Positions 45,219 to 56,823 of a DNA stretch of 64,000 bases are shown here, piece after piece (within the stretch, counting starts at the first letter, position 1; every line of letters begins with the position of its first letter). This DNA is from Sequoia sempervirens (Eukaryota > Streptophyta > Pinopsida > Cupressales > Cupressaceae): the NCBI GenBank assembly GCA_007258455.2, contig VDFB02373365.1:219800162-219864161 (forward strand), written 5' to 3'. Under the pieces are notes generated by a model. That model worked only from the letters and a program-made list of their open reading frames with translations, was not told the origin of the DNA and did no database searches. The position numbers and the translations under genes were made by a program.

Positions 45219-46874
45219 TTGGCAAAAGATGTGGGAGACTTATCAGATGATGAAGGAGATGTACTTCCTCAGTTTTTCAGAGAGCAGGTTGATACACAAC
45301 CACTGCCGGCAGTTGATTGGTACACCAAGGAGTATTCATCAGTAAAGGAGAGGTCAAGTAGAGTTATCCAAAATAGTATACTTTACCTCGAGAGCAAGAA
45401 GACCAGGAGGGTAGTCTCACCTAGAACAGAGCCGCCACCAGTTGATGCTTCACTACCTTCCTTGTCTAAACCCAAACAAAAGAAGAGGAGTAATCCTCCA
45501 AAGAAGTGTCAAGCGCCTAACAACTCAAGAGGGAAGGCGCTTGCCATTGATACACATACGGAGCCTGTCAGAGAGCCAACTCAAAGTTTTCCAAAGCCTA
45601 AGATACAGCCTCATGTTCCATCACCTACACCCAAGCAGTCTCCAGTCCCGATTCACATTGAATTGGACTTAGATTCACCACCCCACAGTAGCTCCTCTAC
45701 ATATTCACTCTCGTCGAAGCCTCTCATTGCTAGTACAGATCCTTCCAGTGGGATTAGTCGAGACCAGTCTTGGATTGAGGCTCAACTGGGAAGGAAGAGG
45801 AGGCAACCATCTTATGTCCTTGATCATTCTGATTTTCATCAGGCTTACCAGGATGCGCCAGACAAGAGGATCAAGAAACAGGTCCATGTGGAGAGGAATG
45901 CTGATATGGAGATCATCATAGAGACCGCCATACCTATAGAGGGGAAGAGTTTGGACGAGATTGAGGTTCAGGACTTCGAGGTGATCACAGTCAACCTTGG
46001 TCGAAGCACCCACAAGACACAAGTTGATCTCCTACAGGTCGCTACAGACAACACAAGGGATAGGATAATCAAAGACGGAGAAGACAAGGCAGCCCTCAAG
46101 GCTTAAATCAAGCAGCTTCGTCAGTACATTTCTAGCCTTGTACATAGGTCAGATGTCATCGTCACACTCCCGCCGATGCTAGACCCACCAGCAAAACAGG
46201 GTCAACTTAATCACCTTGTTGCATACAGCAAGTGTTTTGAGGAGTGGGAGGAGTTCATTACTAGAGGCCGCTCTGTGCTTGCAGTGTTATACCAGTTACG
46301 GTACAATGCACACGAACTCTGTCTACGTCTCCAAGATGAGGAGCGAGACATGGTGATTGATAGACCACGGGATGAGATTATGATTGCTCACCTGAGTGTG
46401 GCATATGAATCAGTCACAGATGCAGAAGATAAAGAAGCCATCTACGCTTGGAAGACACAGTTGGTATTCAAGGCGAACGTAGGAGAGACGATGGCATCAG
46501 AGTTGGCTGAGAGCAAAGAGCACGTTACTAGTGCACTCCGGTATGTGAAGACTCTCGTGTCCCGCATACTATGTCGGTATCAGATTGAGGGCGGTGCGTA
46601 TGTTGAGCTTGCTAATGTACAGTCAGAGCTCCAGGCACTCGTTCATAGTATTTTTAGTGGGGAGATTGTTGGCTGTAAGATTAATCAACTTACAGTCATG
46701 TCAGCGTTGTTCGATGAAGTGACCAGGAGCAGAGGTGAACTTCAATGTCAAATCACAACTGGTGAAGAAATGTTGCACAGACACAATATACTTCGGCAGA
46801 GTATCAGTGCTCCAGACAGTGACACAGTCAACAACCTCATAGAGGGGTTGGTTGCTCGAGATCACGACCAGTAG
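45219..46874 (+). CDS. ORF inside the U3 of the Tat-E LTR, unknown function
   Basis: 552 codons in one frame with a single internal stop (TAA at 46104, consistent with CAA). It starts MAKDVGDLSDDEGD. Residues about 60-200 are Pro/Ser/Lys-rich and probably disordered (KPKQKKRSNPPKK, PSPTPKQSPVP). A segment at about 215-265 (ETAIPIEGKSLDEIEVQDFE, VNLGRSTHK) matches the LTR-F ORF. The C-terminal ~250 residues are helical, with KEHVTSALRYVKTLV. No known domain is recognised. It ends 360 bp before the LTR TATA box, so it lies in U3 and would need its own promoter or read-through. A CT-rich stretch and TCTCCCACAG (acceptor-like) precede the start. Confidence 0.7.
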
Positions 46875-47228
46875 ACTTCAGTTCCCACCTCTAAAGATAG
46901 ACATTAAACACAGGAGTTAAACTTGGCATTACCTTTTCCAGTTAACTCGCTATCACATCTCATGCATGTCTATTTTGGGATTATCTATGTTCACTTGGAG
47001 TTTTCATTTAGGGTTTACGTTAACTGATGGTAGTATTCCAATTAACTTGCTTTCAATAAGGACGTGCATACTTGCACATTGTCCATTTAGATTAATTGTA
47101 CCGGTTAACTGATGGTAGCTTTCCAGTTAACTGTATAGTTTGCTTTATTAGGGTTTAGCAATAAATCTTGCATGCATTGCAAGACTGTAGTTGACTCAAG
47201 GTGATTTAAGGGTTCCCTACACCTTTGA

Positions 47229-47244
47229 TGTCTATAAATAAGAG
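47229..47244 (+). promoter_or_regulatory. Tat-E LTR TATA box
   Basis: GTCTATAAATAAGAGC, about 630 bp before the LTR end; the U3/R border is expected about 30 bp downstream. Confidence 0.65.
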
Positions 47245-47291
47245 CTTTTGCTCATTTGTACATAACTTTTGCATGAGAGAGTAATATATAT

Positions 47292-47640
47292 GTTGTGCCC
47301 ACCTTGCCTGTAATATTGCTTATTTGTTCTCGAGTATTTATTATAATGATGAATTGTTATGCCACTCGGGTTTCATGCAATTATTATGGTGAATGCTTAT
47401 CTTAGTTAGATATAGTGGCTAGTTCGATCGTAAATTGTATGTGTGTTTCATCTCTGCAATTTACTGTCTTAGTTGGCTATCCTTCGTGTTGCGTTTCTCA
47501 TAAGCCTATTCAGATTGAGCAAATAGTTGTGCCCACCTTGCCTTCAAGCTGAGAATCTGTACTCAAAGCTTATCGTATGATGTGTGTGATAATAAACCTA
47601 TTCAAACAAGCAAATAGTTGTGCCCACCTTGCCTTCACGT
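47292..47640 (+). repeat. Tat-E R/U5 repeats
   Basis: GTTGTGCCCACCTTGCCT occurs at 47292, 47526 and 47617. The last two are part of a ~91-bp tandem duplication that includes CCTATTCA..AGCAAATA. Confidence 0.85.
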
Positions 47641-47869
47641 TGTGAATCTGTACCCGGTTTATCATGTAAGCTCATTCTCGCTCCGTTTCCTCATGCTCTG
47701 ATATCTTGAGGGGATTGGATAGTTTAAGTTAGTTTACTTTTCAAGCATTTTTGTCTGCATAACAAGGGAGCTTCCCCTCCTAATTTGAAGAGCACTTATC
47801 ACGTAGTGTGCATAGTTGTCTGTACCAACTTGTACTGCACAGGTGTTAGTTGTTACGCCAACAGTTTTT

Positions 47870-47887
47870 TGGCGCCCACCATGGGGC
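47870..47887 (+). other. Tat-E primer-binding site
   Basis: TGGCGCCCACCATGGGGC, six to seven bases after the LTR end. This wording is typical of Tat/Athila-type plant gypsy elements and differs from the initiator-Met site of the other elements here. Confidence 0.75.
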
Positions 47888-47918
47888 ACGAGGCAAGAAA
47901 ACTTTTTTTTGCACGGTT

Positions 47919-48953
47919 ATGACTATTTGGCGTCCTGCTCCAGTACAACAACCAAGACTAATTTTGCCTGCTATACAACCGAATCTAGTTTTCATCGAAG
48001 CAAAGCAATCAGACATTATTAGTAGCTTGCACACTTTTATTTTTGAAAATCATACATCTACCACTCAGTGGAGAAACGCGGCTACTACTTTGGATAAAGA
48101 AGAGAAAGCAGATCTTGCAGCAGGTAGACTAGTCTTGCCACCTCCTGCATGGAATTAAGCATCCTGGCATACCGAGTATATACGAGAAGGAGAGGTAATC
48201 CTCCCATCCAGCCAGATCCTGTCTTTCAAGAAGCTCCTGATCAATTCATTGAAGGAGAAATTTTAGAAGAGATTCCCATTCCAGCAGAAGCAATGGGTAA
48301 TCATAACAACAACCATAACCACAACGGTCGAAATGGAAGAAACGCAAGACATCCAGCCCCCTTGCCTTGGGGCGACAATATTGGACTGTTGGCTTTAGTA
48401 GGACACCATGAACTACCCAAGGGTTCATGCAAGTTTTTCGTGAGATTTCATGGCGATGGTTCCAAACATCCAAATGAACATCTTTCAGCATTCACGGCAG
48501 CTTGTTCCGTCTTGCATGTTGCACATGAGGACATCGCAGTACATCTTTGTGGAGACTTTTGAGAACAACGCAGCAGATTAGTTCAACAATCTTGAAATAG
48601 GCATCATCACCAGTTGGGCAGTCATGAGTGAGAAGTTCTTGGCGACATTCAAGCCTGCCAAGGACAGTCATAGACTTTTTGCACAACTCTCGAATTTGAA
48701 GATGGAGAAGCATGAACCGATTAGAGAATTTGTAGCAAGGTTTAACCGCCTTGTTACACGTCTTTCTCACACTTTAAATCCATCTCCCGAAATTCTGATA
48801 AGTTCTTTCATCAATGCACTGTCGTCCGAAATTGCCTTTTTCTTGAAGATAAGTGAAGAAGATAGCTTACAGCTCCTTCAAGAAGAAGCAATCAAGCTCA
48901 AAGACAATGTGATTACAACGGGCAAGATGAAAGATGATTCGATCAGACCGCTC
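47919..48953 (+). pseudogene. Tat-E gag, N-terminal part
   Basis: Starts at ATG 47919 (MTIWRPAPVQQPRL). Frame 1 runs to about 48155, frame 2 to 48562, then frame 1 again to 48953, so two frameshifts. The middle has an Asn/His/Gly run (NNNHNHNGRNGRN) and LLALVGHHELPKGSCKFFVR. The third piece is the gag domain: FLATFKPAKDSHRLFAQLSN, LKMEKHEPIREFVARFNRL, LISSFINALSSEIAFFL. It is cut by LTR-F inside RPL. Confidence 0.85.
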
Positions 48954-49189
48954 TGTTGTCCCTAATTTTTGACTGGTTAAAAATTGGGATAACCAATCGA
49001 AATTTTGATAAAATTTGAAGTTTATCTCTTCTAAGGCACGTATTACGAGGTGCAAAGATTAGTAAATCTCAATTTTAGGTCTATAATCCTTTGGGTTATC
49101 ACTTTTTACACATTCTTTTCCGTTTTCGTGAAATTCTGAGTCATTTTTAGTGTGTTTTTTTGTCAAATTCGGGTTCTTCTGATATCACT

Positions 49190-49620
49190 GCAAGTAGGAG
49201 ATTTTGAGCTTCTTTGCAAGTCCATAATAGGAGTTTTTTGTGTCTATTGCAAGTCACTTTGCTTTTTAATTTTCTTTTTAATGTCCTTTGTAGGAACTTT
49301 TTGAAGCATTTGCAAGTGTAGGAACTTTTAAAGTTCTTTACAAGTTATTCAAAGCACTTGCAATCACTTCTAAAAGTTCCGATTTTCACTTAAAGCACTT
49401 GCAAAGACTTTTAAAAAGCCCGATTTTCTTTATTTTACTTGTAATGTCATGTAAAAAGTCCGATTCAAGTTCAAGTTATTAAAAGTAACTTGTAAAATGA
49501 TTTAAAAGGTCCGATTTTAGTCAAAATACTTGCAAATACCTCAAAAAGACCCGATTTCATTTTAAATGACTTGCAAACAGCTTGTAAAAGTCCGACCTCT
49601 CTTTTTGAGTGACATTTTCA
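49190..49620 (+). repeat. LTR-F first degenerate array
   Basis: Repeats of ACTTGCAA..TTTAAAAAGTCCGATTTT type, spaced about 40-55 bases, with CCGA(T/C) words at about 49377, 49418, 49458, 49510, 49548 and 49590. Confidence 0.7.
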
Positions 49621-50279
49621 CTTGCTTTGAGCTCTCAAGAACCCGACACCCATCCATGATCAGAGCAGTTTGAGTTCTATTTCATTTGTCTACCTTATTT
49701 CAAGCAGATTTTATCGATCTAGGAGCTTTAAATCGGACTTTTGGCTGTAAATGATCAAATCTTTCTATTTACAAATCGCGCCTAGGGTTTTTCTTCTTCT
49801 TCTTTGTCTACAATCTTTGTTACAGGTATGTTTTCTTTGTTCCTTTTTATTTTAGATTCTTGTGAATTGTTTTTATAAATATTTGTTTTTATAATAATGC
49901 CTATGCTAAAAACGTTTTTACAAAAACGTGTTTCGTTCTCATTCCATTCACCTTCGTCTTTCATTTTTCCAAAACGCGTTTTTCTATGAAAACGTCTTTC
50001 TTCTTCATTTTTCATACGCCCTCATTCATATCATACATTTTCATTAAAACGTATTCTTTTTTGTTTCATTTCCATATGCTTTTAACAGCTGGAAACGTCT
50101 TTCATAATGCCATCATTTTTTCCAAAATGCGTTTTGTTGTTTTCAGCTGTGAACATTCATCTTTCATTCCATTCGACCTTTATCTCCTTTCATTCCATAT
50201 TCATTTGCCCTTCCATTTCATAATCCTATTTTCATTCTTTTGAAAAATTGAAAAAGAAACAAAAAAAATGATGCTTTTA

Positions 50280-50640
50280 GAAGCAAATCGGGTTTTTGTT
50301 CACCCATTGCGAGTTGGAGATTTCAATAGAGAATGCAAGTTAAAAAGTTGTGAAAAGTAACTTGCATAAGCTTTTCAAAATCCCGAAATGTTCTTTTACT
50401 TGCAATGTCTTTTCAAAATCCTGAAATCTACTATTCACTTGCAGCCGGCCTTCGAAATCCCGAAATGCCTTTAAAGTGCCTGAAAATCGGACTTTTTTCC
50501 CTTGACTGCAAATGCAAGTTGAAAGTTGTGACTTGCATTTTTCAAAGTTGCAATCTAACTTTTTCATTTGTCATGAAAAGCACATGTCCCTTTCACTTGT
50601 AATCAACCTCCAAAAACCCGAAATGAGTTATAATGCTCAT
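50280..50640 (+). repeat. LTR-F second degenerate array
   Basis: A variant of the first array: ACTTGCA..TTTTCAAAATCCCGAAATG, with CC(C/T)GAAA words at about 50383, 50419, 50457, 50478 and 50616. Confidence 0.65.
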
Positions 50641-50689
50641 TTTCTGCCCTCAAACAGCCAAAACACCATTCTGAGTTTGAGCCTTCGCC

Positions 50690-53600
50690 ATGTCTACACC
50701 TGTAAACATTGATGATGTCTTAACCTTATGGAATTTTCATCGCAGCCTTGTAGATTCTTGTTCGATGACAGAGGAACCTGCTTCTCCATCGAACAAAAAG
50801 ATGAAGTACAAATATGACAAATATCAAAATGAGATTCCTCCTTCTCATGTTGTCTCGAACATTGAAGAAATCAGAGACACGGAGATTGGGCATGTTGATA
50901 TGTCCGAATTTCTGAAGAGAGCTGAGAAATCAACTTCTCATCATATGCAGTTGCTGTTGAAAAGTCATATTCCTTTGGTTTCCTCTTTTCCTGTTGCTGC
51001 CCTAGAACCAGAGTTCGTCCTTGCGTGTGCAGCTCACTTTGACAGAGAATCCAGAACCATTAAAGATGATGATGGGAATGTGGTCATAAGACTTGATCCA
51101 GAAACCATTCATAGGATTTTCAAAGTTCCAGACTCACCCATGTATTCAGATATTTCAGTAAAGAGTGCTCTAGATCATTATGAACAGAAGAAGGAAGATT
51201 GTAAACAGCACATCAATACCAAATGGCTTTTGAAGCGTCGGACTTGTGTGTCTCGGTTGCCTAAGCTATATCGATATAACTTCAAAGAAGAGATCAATGA
51301 TATAATCACTCTCTTGAGCAGAATTATGGGTTGAAATTCTCTAATGTCTTTGAGAAGTGGATGTACAAATTCATTGTGGTTATTAGGAAGGCACAACACC
51401 CAATCTTTTGGGGTGAAATAATCAGTGATAGTTTATGTGAACAACTTGCACAAGTTCCTACCACGCTCACCTTCTATTTGAATTCCTATCTGGTTTACAT
51501 AGCAGCTTCATTGAGGCAATTTCCAGGCCTTTCTACCATTGGAGATAGATCTTTAGTTCCAGTTTGGGAATACTATGATTAGCTGCCTTTGATACCAAGC
51601 AGGATTCATTACAGAAGAGTCCAAGACTCATTCTTTGGTCACTTCATGTGCCTTTTTGACAAAACCTTGCAGAATAACAGAGTATCAGATGCTGCTTGGA
51701 AAAAAGTCAATGAATATGGTTGTCTTTTCCTTCAGTTTCCTACTTTTACCTACGTGAGAGTTGGCTGTTTTGAAGATCAGCCATACATGTTTCCGAGGTA
51801 TCCAACTGATAAAATCATTCTAATGGAGCTTGCAAGACAGTTGATGGCAGTGCATGCACGACAAGCTGTGCAACATAAAACTGGAGTGAGTATCTCATCT
51901 CATAAACCATTACAGATTGGGAGATACTCCTTGACAAGTACCTCAAAGGCGAAAGCTATGGAAACTGAGATTCAGGAGATTAAATTAAAAAGATTCAAGG
52001 TAAGGGCAGATTTTGATTACAGAGGAATGAAAGACAAGATAAAGAGGGCCTTCACTCATGTGCATCGCCTTGAAGATATTTGGGTAGATCTCCAAACAGA
52101 GAAAGACATCTATAGAATGGACTATTGCAGGTTTACAGTTGAACAGGTTATTGATTTTAATCTGACCTTCATTCCAGAAGGAGTAATTGATGATGGGCTG
52201 ATTTTAGATCCAGAATATAAAGAACAAAGAGTTGCTGACGCTTCTATTCCAGCAATACAATGGTCTAATAAAGAATCAGTTTCTATCTTTAACAGATTTC
52301 AGTCAATCCTGGCAAATACTAACTCTTGGCTCAAGAGTATAGGCGTCAAAACTATAAAAATCAGGGTTAATAATGAAGATGATTCAGCTGGACCTATTGG
52401 ATTGAAATCAGAAGTCAGGGACAAGTCCAAGGAAGGTGCTTCTTCTTCAGGAACGAGGATTAAGCTGAGAGTCAACCGTGTTGTAGAACAACCTTTGGAG
52501 GAACCAACACTAAAAGGAAAGGAGGTTAAAGAGACGCAGATCCACATCATCGATCAGCAAGAAGGAGAAGTTCTTCAGTCTCCTACTACTCTAAGTATAA
52601 TGTCTCCACATATTGATGTTGCTCCAGTATCAGTATTGTCTCCAATGTTTCAATTTGATAGTGATGTTGATTCCTTCTCAACGGTTTGCGTTCCTCCTAT
52701 TGAAGCTACTCTTCATACATCAACTTCATCAATAGTAACTGCTTCTATTGAAAACATACATGATAATCAGGAGAATGTTTTTGATGCTAATCCGATGTAT
52801 CCAAACACATCACAGATAACACTTCCAGAAATAGATACATCTGCTGCAAGCTTTGATTGTTTCATGACTAATGCTGATCATAATGCACCATCCAGTCAAG
52901 CTTTTGTTGCAATTCAAACTGAGACATCTCCAAGAGTAACAACCGTGACTCAAAATGAATCTGTTGTTGTTTCAAATACGGTTGTTGTTTCAAATGCGGA
53001 CACAATGGATCTTCCTCCATGGTTGAGTTCAGTCACTCTAAAGTGGAAGAAACAGGCAATCTCTCCAGATGTATTTGATTTCCAGCAGTTGAAGAGATCA
53101 AAGCCAAAGGTTGTGAAGAAGGCTAAAACCGTTTCACGAGTAGTTGTGGATAGCAACAAAATGAAATATGTAGAGATAGTTGAACCCCTTGTAGACAAGT
53201 CTCCAGATGAGATGCAAGTATCTGATTATAAATTCACAAGGGTGGATTTAGGTAAGCAAACACATGCTGGTATGATGCAAGACGCTCAAAACTCAGTAAC
53301 TGTTTTAACACATAGTTACAATGAACTTTTGGCAAAGAAGGAAAAACTGAAAGATGAGAATTCACAGCTCATCTCAGTCATTCAGAAGATTGCCAACTCT
53401 TCAGAGCAAGTTAATCCATTAACTTCTTTCACTTCTGAGGAATCAGTCAAGCAATTGGAGAAAATTGCACAAAAGGCCAAAGCAGTTGATTCCTGGGCAA
53501 CATAGTTGATTGATCAAAGCATACCAATGATTGAAAAGACATTACAAGTTCTAAACAATGTCAGAATAGCAAAAATAAAGTTGAATCAGACTTTGGAAGC

Positions 53601-54159
53601 TTTCAAGCAAAGTTTGGATTCACTTGAAAAAGATCTGAAAATTTGGCATGAGATAGATCAAATCAAGTTACAAATTCTATGCAGCAATTCAATCCTACCA
53701 AACAAAGAAAAATACATAGAATTTGAAGAACTCATGACAAACAAGTCATTGGTTATTCAAGATCTCATCAAAGATATCCAAGCTACACTAGAAATGAGTG
53801 ATGAAGTTCAGCAAGACATCCTTTCTAGCTTTGAGAAAATCCCTTGCAGAATATTGAATCATGAAGGAGAATTACTTACAGCTAATATGGTCACTACAGA
53901 AATGGCAGCAAACCTTCGTCAAGAGCTAGAATCAGAACAGTTTACCATGGATTCAATTCACAAGTTTGTCAATCATCAAATGATCCTTGATAAGATGCAA
54001 ACTGTTTATGAAGAGCATAAATTAGCAACGATAATATATTTTGATGTAATCTTGAAGACTGTTGCGGTTGCCAAGAACACACTAGGCCCCGATCCAGCTG
54101 AGTTGCAAGAAATTATCAGCAGATTTCAATCTTTCAAAGCTAGGATTGATATAAAATAA
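50690..54159 (+). pseudogene. ORF inside the U3 of LTR-F, about 1150 codons, unknown function
   Basis: Start ATG 50690 (MSTPVNIDDVLTLWNFHRS). One frameshift near 51333 and two TAG stops (51580, 53503) interrupt it; otherwise it is continuous to 54159. The N-terminal ~500 residues are globular, with FPVAALEPEFVLACAAHFDR, HPIFWGEIISDSLCEQL and YGCLFLQFPTFTYVRVG. The middle (about 550-800) is Ser/Thr/Val-rich and probably disordered. Then LVDKSPDEMQVSDYKFT and VDLGKQTHAG match the Tat-E U3 ORF. A coiled coil follows (YNELLAKKEKLKDENSQLI) and a helical C-terminus. No known domain is recognised. It ends 235 bp before the TATA box. Confidence 0.72.
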
Positions 54160-54391
54160 AATGTTTTATCTTTATGCATTTTGTTTTCGACAAACTACAT
54201 GTAAAAACAAATTTTGTAATCACAAGTGTTTCTTTCACTTGCAGTTTTGTAAATTGTAATTACATGTAATCTAATTACAAGTCAAAATAGTTTAAGACTG
54301 TAATTTTGAATAAGTCAATTGCAAGAAGTTGGTGGTTGAGAGAATTTCTCAAATTAGTTGGGATCCTCCCACCTTTTTCTCATGACCTCTC

Positions 54392-54404
54392 TCCTATAAA
54401 TACT
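54392..54404 (+). promoter_or_regulatory. LTR-F TATA box
   Basis: TCCTATAAATACT, about 780 bp before the LTR end and downstream of the ORF, as in Tat-E. Confidence 0.65.
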
Positions 54405-55182
54405 TGAGAGGGTCCTTTGTAATTGATATATTTTTGGCAAGCAAGAAAACTCTGCAGAATTTTGTACTCATAGAGACTTTGAGCTTTATAGTTATAAGTT
54501 TATCTTTTTCAAATACTATCAAAGAGTTACAAATTTCAGACTTTGTGTTGAAATCCTACTTTGCATCCATTGTGTTCTTTTGTCATTTTGGAGCATTACT
54601 TTGTGATTATTTGAAGATTGTGGAAGATTGCTAGGGAGAGCTTCAATTAAAATATTTTCAAACTTTGTGCTGTAAATGTTGAAGATTGAATTCATAATTT
54701 AGAAGTTAAGAAGAATTGCAAGTCTTTGTGCTAGTAACGATTCTCATTCATAGTAGTTAATAGATACATCATATTTGCAGACTTTGTGTTGTCTTATGTT
54801 GTATATTATCATTAGAATTACCTTTCAAAAGGGTAGATAGGATTGCAGATTTTCAAGACTTTGCGCTTGAGGTGGTTTTCCCGTCTCGAAGGAAGTGACG
54901 GAAGTCTTTGAGCTTTCAGGAAACTTCATTTCCTTTCTACTGAATTTATTACAAGCTACTGTTAAAATCTATTTAAAAGTCCAGATTACTTTTTCTGTGA
55001 AGAGAAAAGAGCTTAATCTTTCCTGAAACAAGAGGAGAGATTATTGTTCCACCCACATTTGTTTTTAGTTATTTAGATAGGGGGAGCCTTCCCTTAAATA
55101 GGAGAGTTTAACTCACACACTGTGTTGAAATCACCATTTTGCCAAACCTCCTAAGTTTACAAAATATTCAACCAACACGCTC

Positions 55183-55890
55183 ATACAAGCGTCGGCTGAT
55201 CCGTTGCTACAGAAGGTAGCAAACGAGGTGACTATACTAAAGAGATAGTCACCCCCTCAAGGGCAACCAGCCTTGCCCACACCACAACAACAGTACCAAC
55301 CAAGAAGAAACAACTTCCAGCCGTATAACAATTACAAGTAAAAGTTTCCGCAAGGGCAACTGAGACAAAACAATGAAGCTGAGAAGGCCACAATCTTTTG
55401 CACTTTCCATGATTCTATTGAACACACCGGTGCTACATGTCCGAAGAATCAAAGAATGAATCAGCTCATGGGATTTTCCATTTTTGCTCCTAGTTCAGGT
55501 TTTGTACCTTCCAGTTCAAACGTCGTCTCATCACAGACAAACGACTTTGATGGCGACTCTGCAACAGGGTATTTTGATCGAGAACCCATAAATCAAGAAC
55601 AAGAAGAAGAATACCGCCACTTTTCTCTCGCAGTTAATCATGAGAATATCACCTCACCTGTGTTCACACATGCGCACCATTTCAAAGCACAGAAGGAGGA
55701 GGAAGAGAAGCGAAATTCAAATGCAAAAGGAAAGGAAGTAGCCTCTACTTCCAATCCTAAGATTTTACAAGAAAACATTGTGCCAACTACTCCAGATTCG
55801 TCTTCAGCTAGAAGTAGCCTCTATGACGAAGACGAAGGTGCAGATTTCTCAACTAGAGTATCTACAAGATCATCCAGAGCAGCTGGATAG
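55183..55890 (+). pseudogene. Tat-E gag, C-terminal part
   Basis: Resumes after LTR-F in the matching frame (IQASADPLLQKVANEVTILK), then a Gln/Pro-rich stretch. The finger FCTFHDSIEHTGATCPK (C-x3-H-x4-H-x4-C) follows at about 55397-55445. Stops at 55247 and 55339 interrupt it. The frame from 55456 to 55890 is open and acidic and ends at 55890, overlapping the pol frame by about 110 bases. Confidence 0.78.
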
Positions 55891-56823
55891 AATCTTGAAG
55901 GTTGTGAAGAAGAAGGTTGTTGTCCAGCGAACATTACTACAGTCCTTCGTGCCTGCAGAAGAGAAGCCAAAACCATTCCATATATCCTTATATATAGGAG
56001 GTTTCAAACTAAGCAATTGTATAATTGATAGTGGTGCTTCCGACAGCGTTATGCCTCTACAAATTATGAATGCGTTGGGACTTTCGTGCACTCCTACTCA
56101 AGAAAAGTGTTACTCACTTGAGTCCAAGCCGGTGCCGTTAGTCGGTCAACTTAAAGATGCACAAGTAAGGCTAGCGTCATGTCCTAAGAAGAAGATCATG
56201 ATGACCATCTTGGTGGCTGATATTCCTACCAGTTACGGGATGCTACTTAGCAGGAGTTTCTGTAAAAATCTTGGACGAGAAATTCAAATGGATTGGTCGT
56301 TCACGACAATTCCATTGAAGAAGGGCACATTCAAGCTGGAGCTTGAAACGAAGTCAAAGTTTACGGTGGTTAAATCCCAAGATCCACATGCTCAAATTTT
56401 ATATCAAGACACGGGTCCGGGCACATATGCTATGGTGTCAGAAGTGACTGAAGATTGTCAGAATTTTGCACTTTCCACGGAATTGTCAAATGAAGAATCT
56501 AAAATGTGGACAATGCAGTTCGACGGCAGTTGTTCGACATCAAGCTTAGGAGCGGGAATAGTGATTATTTCTCCCGAAGGTCGTCTATATCCTTTCACAT
56601 ATATGTTGCAATTTGAATGCACCAATAACACTGCTGAATATGAGGTACTTTTATTAGGTCTCAAGAACGCAAAGGATATGGGGATCAAATTGCTTAAAGT
56701 TGAAGGAGACGCAGAGTTGATTGTTAAATAGGTCAGAGATCAGTTTCATGTAAGAAAGAATCACCTTCAATACTACAGGCAGAGGGTGTGGAATGCAATC
56801 AACTAGTTTGATGCATTTGATAT
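55778..56823 (+). CDS. Tat-E protease and extra (archaeal-like) RNase H, N-terminal part
   Basis: Pol frame, +1 relative to gag. Aspartic protease at 55960-56350: SLYIGGFKLSNCIIDSGASD with D-S-G-A intact, and LGREIQMDWSFTTIPL. From 56506 an RNase H of the type found in Tat elements: MQFDGSCSTSSLGAGIV, FECTNNTAEYEVLLLGLKNA, LLKVEGDAELIVK, with the D, E and D acids visible. Two TAG stops (56729 and about 56801) follow. LTR-J cuts the domain after FDAFDI. Confidence 0.85.

Larger units (their letters stand above)
43060..47863 (+). repeat. Tat-E 5' LTR, giant, with U3 ORF
   Basis: Starts TGTTGTACCC and ends ACGCCAACA, giving TGTTG/CAACA ends as in LTR-F. It contains in order a ~207-bp tandem array, an ORF region, a TATA box, U5 repeats and a terminal CTTCCCCTCCTAATTTGAAG block, then the PBS. 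The 3' partner is outside the window, so the start rests on comparison with LTR-F and LTR-G. Confidence 0.65.
48954..55177 (+). repeat. LTR-F, 6.2-kb solo LTR with U3 ORF
   Basis: The exact duplication CGCTC flanks it (48949-48953 and 55178-55182). It starts TGTTGTCCCTAATTTT and ends TTCAACCAACA. No internal repeat of either end, no PBS and no pol was found, so it is read as one LTR left after recombination. It contains, in order, an array, a second array, a ~1150-codon ORF region, a TATA box and an R/U5 whose GGGGGAGCCTTCCCTTAAATAG block resembles the ends of Tat-E and LTR-G. Confidence 0.8.

Noticed and set aside
42665..47863. One 5.2-kb LTR starting at TGTAATGTCCC
   Set aside because: The start at 43060 gives TGTTG/CAACA ends like LTR-F and better parallels LTR-G, and 42665-43059 has its own TATA-like box. 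The alternative stays possible until the 3' LTR is seen.
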